NCBI GenBank assembly: GCA_003599415.1
Contig: QZKB01000148.1
Span: 89,636 to 153,635, forward strand
Direction of reading: 5' to 3'
DNA: 64,000 nucleotides
From: Ignavibacteriales bacterium
GTDB taxonomy: Bacteria; Bacteroidota; Ignavibacteria; Ignavibacteriales; SURF-24
Below the pieces are notes generated by a model. The model worked only from the letters and a program-made list of their open reading frames with translations. It made no database searches and was not told the origin of the DNA. Made by a program: the position numbers and the translations under genes. Positions 35,766-44,431 of this stretch are shown piece after piece (position 1 is the stretch's first letter; every line of letters starts with the position of its first letter).

Positions 35766-37460
35766 TCACGATTGTTGTACGCTTACCTTTCCCGGCTTCT
35801 TCCTCTTTATTACAAGCACATTAAAAGCTTCAACAATTATAAAGAGACTTAGAATAAACATTGCTATTCCGCTTATGCCGCCTATCATTCTTGTTGAATC
35901 TACTCCGTTGAATTCAGGGAAAGCTTTAATAAATGGAATAATCATTAATAATAATGACCACAATGTCATAACTATCATTATAATCATTGGTATAACCGCA
36001 TAGAAAGATCTCTTTCCTGTTTTAACAAGCCATACAACTACTGAAAGTAAAACAAGGCTTGCGAGAAGCTGGTTAGTTGTTCCGAATATTGGCCATGCAA
36101 CAAGATATGCTTTTTCTTTTGCAGCCATAAGGAAAATAAATGGTAAAAGAAGAGTAATAAAAGTGGCAAGCGCTGCACCGGATTTTGATTTAAGTCCGAA
36201 CAGCTCCTGGCAGATATATCTTCCAAGTCTTGTGCATACATCAAGAGTATCATATACGAAAGTTGAGAATGCGAGAAGAGCGAAAGATATTGCTATGTTA
36301 TAATCAATACCGATAAGAGCAAGATAATTTGCGATGCCGTTTGCGTAGATCATATTAGGATCGCCTTTAATAGCGTCGCTTCCTTTTGCAAGCATCATAA
36401 CTGTACCAAGTGCAAGAACTGCTACAAGTCCTTCTAGCAGCATACCGCCGTAACCAACTTTCCTGGCATCAGATTCTTTCTTTAATTGTTTTGATGTTGT
36501 ACCCGAACTAACTATACCATGAAAACCGGAACATGCACCGCAGGCAATAGTAATAAAGAGCATAGGGAAGATCATTTTATTATTAGAAAGACTTGCGAAA
36601 CCGTCAAGATTAAATGCAGGGTACTGAATTGAGAATCCGCCGAATAAAGAACCGATTAAACTAACAGCGATAGTAAGGTATAAAAACCATCCGCCAAGGT
36701 AACCGCGCGGCTGAAGCAGCAGCCACATAGGAATTAGAGAAGCGACGAAACAATATATTAAAAGAATAATATCCCATTGCTTAATTGATATTCCTGAAAA
36801 CAAATTGCTTACAGGCTGCGGAAGATTTGAGCAATATAAAATTATTAACACAAGGATAGGAAGAAATATTGCAGTGGCAATCTTAAGATTGAAGTTGAAT
36901 TTATATAAAAGGATTCCCATAATGACTGCAAGCAGCAGGTATAATATTGATGCTGAAGCAACACCGGGACCATGAGCATTTTCAGTTGAAACAGAAACGA
37001 ACGTCTGTGCAGTTATATCTGTGAAAGCAATTATAACATACACAAGAGTTAACCATATAAAAATAAGAAAGAGAATATGTGAAGTGGGCGACATATATTC
37101 TTTAAGTACTTCTGCAATTGAAGTTGCTTTGTGGCGCACTGACGCGATAAGACTTGAAAAATCGTGTACGCCTCCAATAAAGATTGAGCCGAGGATAATC
37201 CATAACAAAGCAGGAATCCACCCGAACCATAGTCCACCTAATATTGGTCCTACTATTGGGCCCGCTGCAGCTATTGCAGAGAAATGCTGGCCGATTAAAA
37301 GGCTTGCTTTGGCCGGAACGAAATCGTTGCCGTCATTTATTTCGCAGGCAGGAGTAATCTGTGTATCATCAACTATTAATTTTTTAGAAAGATATCTGCC
37401 GTAAAAAACATAACCGATAGCAAGTGCAGCAATGGAGATGAGAACGATGAAAGCGATCAT
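35766..37460 (-). CDS. cstA: Carbon starvation protein CstA family transporter
   Basis: I choose the ATG at 37460 (564 residues) because GAGG lies about nine bases upstream; ATGs at 37493 and 37487 lack a ribosome-binding site. The protein has many membrane segments and CstA marks: GYVFYGRYL near the start, DFVPAKASLLIGQHFSAIAAAGPIVGP, GVHDFSSL, ACGACSGFHGIVSSGTTSKQL and FGTTNQLLASL. CstA proteins import pyruvate or peptides during carbon limitation. This is the short form. It stands alone on the minus strand beside a large repeat region. Confidence 0.94.
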   Translation of the reverse strand: MIAFIVLISIAALAIGYVFYGRYLSKKLIVDDTQITPACEINDGNDFVPAKASLLIGQHFSAIAAAGPIVGPILGGLWFGWIPALLWIILGSIFIGGVHDFSSLIASVRHKATSIAEVLKEYMSPTSHILFLIFIWLTLVYVIIAFTDITAQTFVSVSTENAHGPGVASASILYLLLAVIMGILLYKFNFNLKIATAIFLPILVLIILYCSNLPQPVSNLFSGISIKQWDIILLIYCFVASLIPMWLLLQPRGYLGGWFLYLTIAVSLIGSLFGGFSIQYPAFNLDGFASLSNNKMIFPMLFITIACGACSGFHGIVSSGTTSKQLKKESDARKVGYGGMLLEGLVAVLALGTVMMLAKGSDAIKGDPNMIYANGIANYLALIGIDYNIAISFALLAFSTFVYDTLDVCTRLGRYICQELFGLKSKSGAALATFITLLLPFIFLMAAKEKAYLVAWPIFGTTNQLLASLVLLSVVVWLVKTGKRSFYAVIPMIIMIVMTLWSLLLMIIPFIKAFPEFNGVDSTRMIGGISGIAMFILSLFIIVEAFNVLVIKRKKPGKVSVQQS

Positions 37461-37811
37461 TTTAAGCCTCGGACAATTAGTGTGCATTTTCAACTATGCA
37501 AAACTACCAATTTTATTTTTATTTTCAATTTAGTTTTTTTGTTTCTTAAGTAAAGAGAGATGTATAGGAATTCAGATAACTCACCAAAGCCGGGTAAGCA
37601 TAGTGTGAACAGTTGCCCACAAATATAAACGGAGAAGATCTGTTGCAGGTGTACAATCTTTTTATATCACTAATTAAAAAGTTAAAAATCTTAAGCAATA
37701 TTTTTTCTTCTCTTATTATCAACTAATGCTTTTGGGATGAAATAAAAAATAATTTCTGCTTATCTTTGAACGTAACCAATAATTGATTCATTAATAAAAA
37801 TCAGGCTACTA
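37461..37811. other. Intergenic region between divergent cstA and AGE-type gene
   Basis: The 351-base AT-rich region must hold the promoters of both divergent genes, but no clear -35/-10 or sigma54 element could be placed. A GC-richer stretch near 37585-37660 (with AAAGCCGGGTAAGC) stands out and might be a structured leader. I could not match it to a known riboswitch. Confidence 0.4.
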
Positions 37812-39611
37812 ATGAAAAAAATTCTACTACTGCTTTTACTTCCTGCTTTAATATATTCGCAATACCAGGTTAAATCACCCTACCTGCTTCAGCCGGAAAA
37901 AGTTTTCGGATATGTTGATTCCTGTGCAAAGTTCTGGCTTAAAGCTTATGATAATACAAACGGGGGATTTAATCATAATGTTAACAGGCAGGGTAATGTA
38001 ACAAGTACGGATAACGGAAGAAAGCGAATACAGACGCAGGGAAGACATTCGTATGGATATACAAGAGCTTTTATGTTAACAGGAAACGAGAGCTATCTTG
38101 AAATGGCAGAGAAGACTTTACAGTTTATGTATTCATACGCATGGGATAATACTAACGGCGGGTGGTATAATATAATTGATAAGAACGGCGGTACGGGAAA
38201 GACAAATACTAAAACCGCATTCGACCAGCATTATGCGATGATAGGCATTGCCGCAAATTACGAGGCGACAAACGATTCGCTTGACTGGCAATGGCTGATG
38301 AAAGCTTACCAGAATAATGAAACAAAACTGTGGGATAGCAGGGAAGATTACTTCGGTTATTATGATAATTCAAATTACAACTGGACAAACAAATCAGGTA
38401 AAAGTTTTATTGCAACAGTTGATGCAATAACAACTCACCTGCTGTATCTATACCTGATGACGGGTGATGAAGCGTATAAAGAAAAATTATTAAAGGTGGC
38501 CGATAATATTCTTAATCGTCTTGTTGAAAGTATGGACGCACAAAAGATGGGTTTTGTAGAAGAGTACGATTCCAACTGGAGCCCTGATAACAGTGAAACG
38601 ATGACAATTATGGGTCACGTTCTTAAAACCGCATGGTGCCTTGGAAGAATATATCAGTTAAATCCTGATACACTTTTGTTAAGTGCTGCTGTTAAACTTG
38701 CGGATCATGTATGGGAAAATGGTTATGATCATCAGTACGGCGGGCCGTATAAAGATTATAACAGGTTAACGGGACAAATGCTGATGTGGGGAAATCCTGA
38801 TACTGCAAAAGCATGGTGGCAGATGGAACAGGGAGTTACTTGCGGACTGATGCTTTACGATATAACTAAAGATGAAAAGTATCTTCAGATGGCAGATGAA
38901 ACACTGGATTTCTTCATGAAATATTTTGTTGATCATCAGTACGGAGAAGTTTACCAGGACAGGACAAGACGAGGTGCACAGACGTGGGGAACAGATAAAG
39001 GTAATGAGAACAAAGCTTCGTATCATTCGATAGAGCTTGGATATTACGTTTATCTGTACGGAAATTTATTTTATAACAATAAGCCGGTTGATCTTTATTA
39101 TAAATTTTCTCCTGTAAATTCCGACAGGCAAATCGGTCTATATCCTTTGGCAATTGCGTGCGACAGGCTAAAAATTAAAAACGTAATTCTTAATGATCAG
39201 CCTTATTCAAATTTTATTGCAGATAGCAGGCATTTAAATATTCCTGCAGGGACGGGTGGTAAATTTAAAGTAACTTTTGAAGCAATTGGAACTACAGGAA
39301 TTGCAGAGAAAGAAAATATTCCCGAACAATTTGTATTGCAGCAGAATTATCCGAATCCGTTTAATCCTGTTACTACAATAAAATATACAATCACACACGT
39401 AGAGACGGGGTATACCCCGTCTCTACAAAATGTAACGTTAAAGGTATTTGATATACTTGGAAGAGAAGTTGCAACACTTGTAAATGAAAATAAAGTGCCG
39501 GGTGAATATAAAATAACTTTTAATGCGGACGGATTATCTAGCGGTATTTACCTTTACAAATTGCAGGCGGGTAATTTAACATCAGTAAAGAAGATGACAT
39601 TGATTAAGTAG
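37812..39611 (+). CDS. Secreted AGE-type epimerase/isomerase-like protein with T9SS sorting domain
   Basis: The protein has 599 residues. A signal peptide (1-16) is followed by an alpha/alpha barrel of the N-acylglucosamine 2-epimerase superfamily (about 20-420): QGRHSYGYTRAFMLTG, DQHYAMIGIAANYEAT, FVEEYDSNWSP, IMGHVLKTAWCLGRI and YHSIELGYYVYLYG. A C-terminal beta domain and a T9SS sorting domain (about 510-599; FVLQQNYPNPFNPVTTIKY ... GIYLYKLQAG) follow. Most AGE relatives are cytoplasmic sugar epimerases, so export by T9SS is unusual and suggests a role at the cell surface. A perfect 28-bp palindrome (39399-39426) is read in frame inside the sorting domain. Confidence 0.85.
   Translation: MKKILLLLLLPALIYSQYQVKSPYLLQPEKVFGYVDSCAKFWLKAYDNTNGGFNHNVNRQGNVTSTDNGRKRIQTQGRHSYGYTRAFMLTGNESYLEMAEKTLQFMYSYAWDNTNGGWYNIIDKNGGTGKTNTKTAFDQHYAMIGIAANYEATNDSLDWQWLMKAYQNNETKLWDSREDYFGYYDNSNYNWTNKSGKSFIATVDAITTHLLYLYLMTGDEAYKEKLLKVADNILNRLVESMDAQKMGFVEEYDSNWSPDNSETMTIMGHVLKTAWCLGRIYQLNPDTLLLSAAVKLADHVWENGYDHQYGGPYKDYNRLTGQMLMWGNPDTAKAWWQMEQGVTCGLMLYDITKDEKYLQMADETLDFFMKYFVDHQYGEVYQDRTRRGAQTWGTDKGNENKASYHSIELGYYVYLYGNLFYNNKPVDLYYKFSPVNSDRQIGLYPLAIACDRLKIKNVILNDQPYSNFIADSRHLNIPAGTGGKFKVTFEAIGTTGIAEKENIPEQFVLQQNYPNPFNPVTTIKYTITHVETGYTPSLQNVTLKVFDILGREVATLVNENKVPGEYKITFNADGLSSGIYLYKLQAGNLTSVKKMTLIK
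39399..39426. repeat. 28-bp palindrome inside a coding region
   Basis: GTAGAGACGGGG and its exact complement CCCCGTCTCTAC enclose TATA, so all 28 bases are palindromic. It codes in frame for VETGYTPSL within the T9SS sorting domain. An almost identical element sits at the same point of the sorting domain in the next gene (43840-43867). Confidence 0.92.
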
Positions 39612-39621
39612 TTTTATTGAA

Positions 39622-42600
39622 ATGAGAAGAAAATTTTTAATTATCCTGATAATTTTTATTTGCAGCTCGTTTGCAGAAAATAAATTTTTATTCGGGCAGA
39701 AGTTATTCATAAATGAAATAATGTCTTCCAATGTTCTTGGTTATAAAAACGCCGAAGGAGAATATGAGGACTGGATTGAAATCTATAACCCGGAAAATTA
39801 CGCGGTTGATTTAGCCGGCTATTACTTAAGTGATGATAAGGATAAAAATAACCTTTGGCAGGTATCTGCAGGTCAGCCTGATAAAACCATAATTCCCCCG
39901 AAAGCATTTTTAGTATTGGTTGCAGATGGCAAACCCGAAAGAAGCGCGAACCATACAGATTTCAAACTTGATGATAACAGCGAAGCAATATTTCTAATAG
40001 GCAAAGATGGCCTGACGATAATTGACAGCATAATATATAAAAATCAATTCAGGGATATTTCTTACGGAAGATACCCGGACGGAAGTGCGGATTGGTTTTA
40101 TATGGTTGATTTTTCTCCGGGCGTTTTAAACAAACCGGGTTATAAGGGATATACAAAACCTCCGTTTGTTGAGCCGGAATCAGGTTTATACCTGGGCAGC
40201 ACTACAATAACTATTACACCGGATAATATTACCAATGAAATCAGATTTACAATTAATGGTTCAGATCCAACGGAGTCATCAACAAAATATTCAAGTCTTG
40301 TAAACATTAATTTTACTTTAGTCTTTAAAGCAAGATCGTATAACGGAAATACATTACCAAGTGAAATTATTACAAAGACATATCTTTTAAATACTAATCA
40401 CTCATTACCCGTGTTGGTATTAACTACCGATCCGAAAAATCTTTTTGATTCTGCAACAGGAATATATGTTAACGATTATGACGGCAGGGAATGGGAAAGA
40501 TATGCCGAACTGAATTACTTCAAAAACAACTCTCTTGCATTTCATATTCCAACAGGTATCCGCATCCAGGGAAATACCGGTCCGACCGAATATCAGAAAA
40601 AATCATTCAGCGCTTATTTCCGAAATGGTTACGGTCAGGAGAAACTTGTCTTTCCGTTTTACCCGAATGATAATGTTGCAGCATTCAGAAAATTAATTTT
40701 GCGTTCCGGTTATGATGACAGCCTTGAGCCGACATCAGGAGGTAAAAACAGCAGTGCGACTTTAATAAGAGATCCGCTTGTAACCGAGTTGTGGAGAAGA
40801 ACCGGTTTTGTTACTCCGCAAAGCAGCTTTGCGGTTTTATATCTTAACAATGATTACTACGGCATTTATGATATTAAGGAAAGTATTGATGAGAATTTTA
40901 TCAGGGATCATACAGGTTACGAAGATGTGGATATTATAAGAACGAGATGGGATTCAACAGAAGTTGTGTACGGCAACGATCTTAAATGGAAAGATCTTAT
41001 TTCATTTTTCAAGAACCATTCTTTTGCAGATGATTCTGAAATTGCCGAAGCAGAAAAACTGATTGATCTTGATAATTTTATTACTCTTCAGGCAATAATG
41101 CATGTCGCCGGCTATTCCGGCTGGGCGTACGGAATGTTTATGTTCAGGGAAAAATCTGCTGAGGGGAAATGGAAATTTACAGTTTGGGATGCAGACAGAT
41201 CTTACAATGATGTTAACTGGAACGGATTTACCGCACAACCAAATCCTGTGGGAGTCTTTATTGATACTTTAATAACTAAAAAACTTCTTAAGAATATTAA
41301 CTTCAGAAGCAGGTACATAAACAGAATTCATGATTTAATAAATACTGCATTCTCATCTTCAGAAATAAAAAGTTTAATTGATTCGCTTGCGCAAAGTATT
41401 CAGGGTGAAATTCCCGCTGAAGTTAGTAAGTGGAATAATACTGTTGAAAAGTGGAGTGCAAATGTAAACAACCTTAAAACGTTCTCGGAGCAACGGCAGG
41501 AGAAAATCCGCACTCAGATTAAAGATTATTTTAAACTTTCAGGCAATTCTGAATTAACTTTAAATGTAACAGGTGCAGGAAGAATAAAAATAAATAGTGT
41601 GAACACAGATCAGTTTCCATGGAAAGGGGTTTATTCTAACGGAATTCCTTTAACATTATCAGCAATAGCTGAGCCTGGATACAGGTTTACCGGATGGGAT
41701 GATAGTTCTTTGCCGCAGGATGAAACTATAACAATTTCTCTGGAAGGCGATAAATCAGTTACTGCTCAGTTTGTAAAACTTGAAAGCAGTAATGCTGAAC
41801 TTATTGCTCTTAAAAGAATAAAGACCGGCCAGTATTTACCTGTAATTGTTAGAATACGAGATGCGAACTGGAATATTAATCCGTTTGACCAGACGCCGGT
41901 AAATTTAATTTTCAACGGCGCTCATGCAGATTCAACTATAAAAATTAAAAGAGGAGCAGGAGCAGGAGTTTTGCAGATTAATTCTCAATCAAACTTCCTT
42001 CTCTCGGTGAGCAACTCAAATCTCACTACTCAAAAACAAATTAAAGTAAACGATCTGTCGGTACAGAGTTATACGGGGTCATTGCCGGTTGGCGAAACCA
42101 TCTGGGATAAAACTTTTGACAGGAATGTTACAAATGATTTGACAATACCATCCGGCAGCACACTAAGAATTACGAAAGGAACATGGGTAACAATTAAAAA
42201 GTTTGTAAATGTTTACGTACGCGGCAAACTAATTGTTGAAGGCAGTGCCGATGAACCTGTTGTAATTACATCGGAAAAGTGGAGTGAGCCATGGGGCGGA
42301 ATTGAATTTAGTAATGGAAGGGCAGATTTTAAATATTGCATTGTCTTGAATGGCGCAGGAGATAATTCAAAAGGTAATCCTACAAGCGACGGCTGGCATA
42401 CTGGTCATCAGCATATGTTCTTCGGAATGAATAATTCTGATTTTAATTTTGATAACTGTTTTTTTATTCACTCGCCGGGAAAAGTATTTGGTGCACAGGA
42501 TAGCAGGGTTACGGTTACAAACAGCTTAACGTCATTTGTCTGGCTTGGCGGAGAATTTCACCGCGTGCTGCTTAAATATAAAAAGAGCCATCTTATGAAT

Positions 42601-44052
42601 CTGCCGGATGAAGAATCTTACCTTGACGGTGATATTGATACAGACGGATTTCACATAGATTATCTGAATGCTAACTATCCTCAGTATTCTCTTATTGATA
42701 GCTGCTATTTTATTACAGGCAAAGATGACGCGATTGATCATCATTATGCAAGATTAAAAATTACAAACTGCTGGCTTGAGGATTTTAATCATGAAGGTGT
42801 TGCAACTTCAGGCGGAGATACAGTTCAGATATTCAATACTGTTGCATTAAATAATGACCAGGGGTTTGAAGCCGGCTGGACTGAAAGTAATGTAAGCAAA
42901 GGTCCGTATGTATTTATTGATCACTGCGTGGCAACAGAAAATAATACGGGATTAAGAATTGGTGATAGTTACGACTGGACATATAAAGATTATATGAAAG
43001 TTACCAACTCTGTAATTTATAATAACGGGGATAACATTCGTAATTATCTTAACAGTACGCATGCATCTCTTCCGGGTGCGCTTGAAATTTCTTACTCAAT
43101 GACTAATGATGCTGATTATGATAATTCTCCGCATTGCATTACAGGCATTCCTCAATTTGATGAGTTGTATTACCTTTTACCCGGTTCACCAGGAATAAAT
43201 ATGGGAATGAACGGAAGCAATATGGGAAGAGCTGATAGTTTGGTTATAAAATCAGGTTCGGTTGTAATAAATGAAATAATGTATAATGCACCTGCAGAAC
43301 AAAATTCAAAAGACTGGATTGAGCTGTACAATCCGCAAAATACTGAACAGAATATTTCAGGCTGGGTTTTAAAGGATGATAATAATAGTCACTCTTTCGT
43401 AATTCCTTCAGATATAAAAATTCCTGCTAACAGTTTTCTCGTTTTGTGTTCTGATACTTCTGTTTTTAAAACTATACACCCGGAAGTAAAAAATATTACG
43501 GGCAATTTTTCTTTCGGATTTGGTGATTCTGACCAGGTTAGAATTTATACAATTAATAATATTCTTGTTGACAGTGTAAGCTATACAAATAAATCTCCGT
43601 GGCCTGCAGAAGCAGATGGGGATGGTTTCAGTCTTGTACTGATTGATCCGGAAAAAGATCATACCGATCCTGCAAACTGGAACAGGTCAGTTCAGTTTGG
43701 CGGTTCACCCGGTAGGGGAAATTTGTCTACCGGTGTTACGGAAGGTAATACTGATAATTTACCGGAAGAATATTTTTTATATCAGAATTATCCGAATCCG
43801 TTCAACCCTGTTACTACAATAAAATTTGTTATTCCACATGTAGAGACGGGATATATCCCGTCTCTACAGAATGTAAATTTGAAAGTGTATGATGTTCTTG
43901 GAAGAGAAGTAAGGACACTGGTGAATGAAGAAATATCTCCCGGGACTTATGAGGTTATTTTTAACGGAAGCAATCTGAGCAGTGGAATTTATTTTTACAG
44001 ATTACAAGCGGGAGAATTTGTTCAGACCAAAAAATTAATATTAATGAAATAG
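39622..44052 (+). CDS. Large secreted LTD/CotH/beta-helix protein with T9SS sorting domain
   Basis: The protein has 1476 residues. In order: signal peptide (to about 25); lamin-tail domain (about 28-170, LFINEIMSSN...EDWIEIYNPEN); chitobiase C-terminal-like domain (about 180-255); a CotH kinase-like domain (about 260-600, GIRIQGNTG, ATLIRDPLVTELWRRTG, YYGIYDIKESID, KFTVWDADRSYND); and an InlB-like B repeat (GYRFTGWDDSSLP). A right-handed beta-helix (about 890-1200), a second lamin-tail domain (about 1210-1320) and a sorting domain starting near 1380 complete it. CotH proteins can phosphorylate proteins in Firmicutes spore coats; activity here is unproven. It lies 10 bases after the AGE-type gene, so both are likely co-expressed surface proteins. 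Confidence 0.86.
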   Translation: MRRKFLIILIIFICSSFAENKFLFGQKLFINEIMSSNVLGYKNAEGEYEDWIEIYNPENYAVDLAGYYLSDDKDKNNLWQVSAGQPDKTIIPPKAFLVLVADGKPERSANHTDFKLDDNSEAIFLIGKDGLTIIDSIIYKNQFRDISYGRYPDGSADWFYMVDFSPGVLNKPGYKGYTKPPFVEPESGLYLGSTTITITPDNITNEIRFTINGSDPTESSTKYSSLVNINFTLVFKARSYNGNTLPSEIITKTYLLNTNHSLPVLVLTTDPKNLFDSATGIYVNDYDGREWERYAELNYFKNNSLAFHIPTGIRIQGNTGPTEYQKKSFSAYFRNGYGQEKLVFPFYPNDNVAAFRKLILRSGYDDSLEPTSGGKNSSATLIRDPLVTELWRRTGFVTPQSSFAVLYLNNDYYGIYDIKESIDENFIRDHTGYEDVDIIRTRWDSTEVVYGNDLKWKDLISFFKNHSFADDSEIAEAEKLIDLDNFITLQAIMHVAGYSGWAYGMFMFREKSAEGKWKFTVWDADRSYNDVNWNGFTAQPNPVGVFIDTLITKKLLKNINFRSRYINRIHDLINTAFSSSEIKSLIDSLAQSIQGEIPAEVSKWNNTVEKWSANVNNLKTFSEQRQEKIRTQIKDYFKLSGNSELTLNVTGAGRIKINSVNTDQFPWKGVYSNGIPLTLSAIAEPGYRFTGWDDSSLPQDETITISLEGDKSVTAQFVKLESSNAELIALKRIKTGQYLPVIVRIRDANWNINPFDQTPVNLIFNGAHADSTIKIKRGAGAGVLQINSQSNFLLSVSNSNLTTQKQIKVNDLSVQSYTGSLPVGETIWDKTFDRNVTNDLTIPSGSTLRITKGTWVTIKKFVNVYVRGKLIVEGSADEPVVITSEKWSEPWGGIEFSNGRADFKYCIVLNGAGDNSKGNPTSDGWHTGHQHMFFGMNNSDFNFDNCFFIHSPGKVFGAQDSRVTVTNSLTSFVWLGGEFHRVLLKYKKSHLMNLPDEESYLDGDIDTDGFHIDYLNANYPQYSLIDSCYFITGKDDAIDHHYARLKITNCWLEDFNHEGVATSGGDTVQIFNTVALNNDQGFEAGWTESNVSKGPYVFIDHCVATENNTGLRIGDSYDWTYKDYMKVTNSVIYNNGDNIRNYLNSTHASLPGALEISYSMTNDADYDNSPHCITGIPQFDELYYLLPGSPGINMGMNGSNMGRADSLVIKSGSVVINEIMYNAPAEQNSKDWIELYNPQNTEQNISGWVLKDDNNSHSFVIPSDIKIPANSFLVLCSDTSVFKTIHPEVKNITGNFSFGFGDSDQVRIYTINNILVDSVSYTNKSPWPAEADGDGFSLVLIDPEKDHTDPANWNRSVQFGGSPGRGNLSTGVTEGNTDNLPEEYFLYQNYPNPFNPVTTIKFVIPHVETGYIPSLQNVNLKVYDVLGREVRTLVNEEISPGTYEVIFNGSNLSSGIYFYRLQAGEFVQTKKLILMK
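43840..43867. repeat. 28-bp palindrome inside a coding region, second copy
   Basis: GTAGAGACGGGA and TCCCGTCTCTAC flank TATA. It differs from the element at 39399 by two compensating changes that keep the palindrome. It is read in frame as VETGYIPSL in the sorting domain of the LTD/CotH protein. Confidence 0.92.
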
Positions 44053-44431
44053 TAATCCTGTATAAATATTTACTGAGTGAAGTACCTTGATTACGATTTA
44101 GGACGAAAGAAAGTAAACAATCAGCAAAGAATAGGTAATGAGAGGAACAAAATGAATTCACCAAATTGATGAAAAATAAGCAAAGGTATTTTAACTCACC
44201 CCTCGATATTGAAACGACAACGATCCCCTCTCTTGGTAAGAGAGGGGAAAACCTGCGACAGCAGGTTAGGTTGAGTTTTGTTAATAATAAAGAAGTGTCT
44301 AGTTTTTCTATATCGGAATTAAGTGAATAGCAGATTACCGAAACCTTATATTAATTTATCCTGCCTCTTATAAAAATAATTTTTAATTTATCTGCGGAAG
44401 AATTTCATTTTATAATTCTATAGGTGCCGCA
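44053..44431. other. Intergenic region upstream of the GH27 gene
   Basis: The 379-base region contains the nested palindromic element at 44193-44277 and otherwise AT-rich sequence. No gene or clear promoter was found. The GH27 gene probably has its own promoter in the last 150 bases. Confidence 0.5.
44193..44277. repeat. Nested hairpin intergenic repeat
   Basis: Outer arms AACTCA (44193-44198) and TGAGTT (44272-44277) enclose two inner hairpins. CCCCTCTCTT pairs with AAGAGAGGGG around GGT (44225-44247), and AACCTGC pairs with GCAGGTT around GACA (44250-44267). The cloverleaf-like plan fits a REP/MITE-type element or a structured transcript end. Confidence 0.75.

Noticed and set aside
37585..37660. 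Possible c-di-GMP-type riboswitch upstream of the AGE-type gene
   Set aside because: Only a short AAAGCCGGGTAAGC stretch recalls the motif; paired stems and the other conserved segments could not be found.
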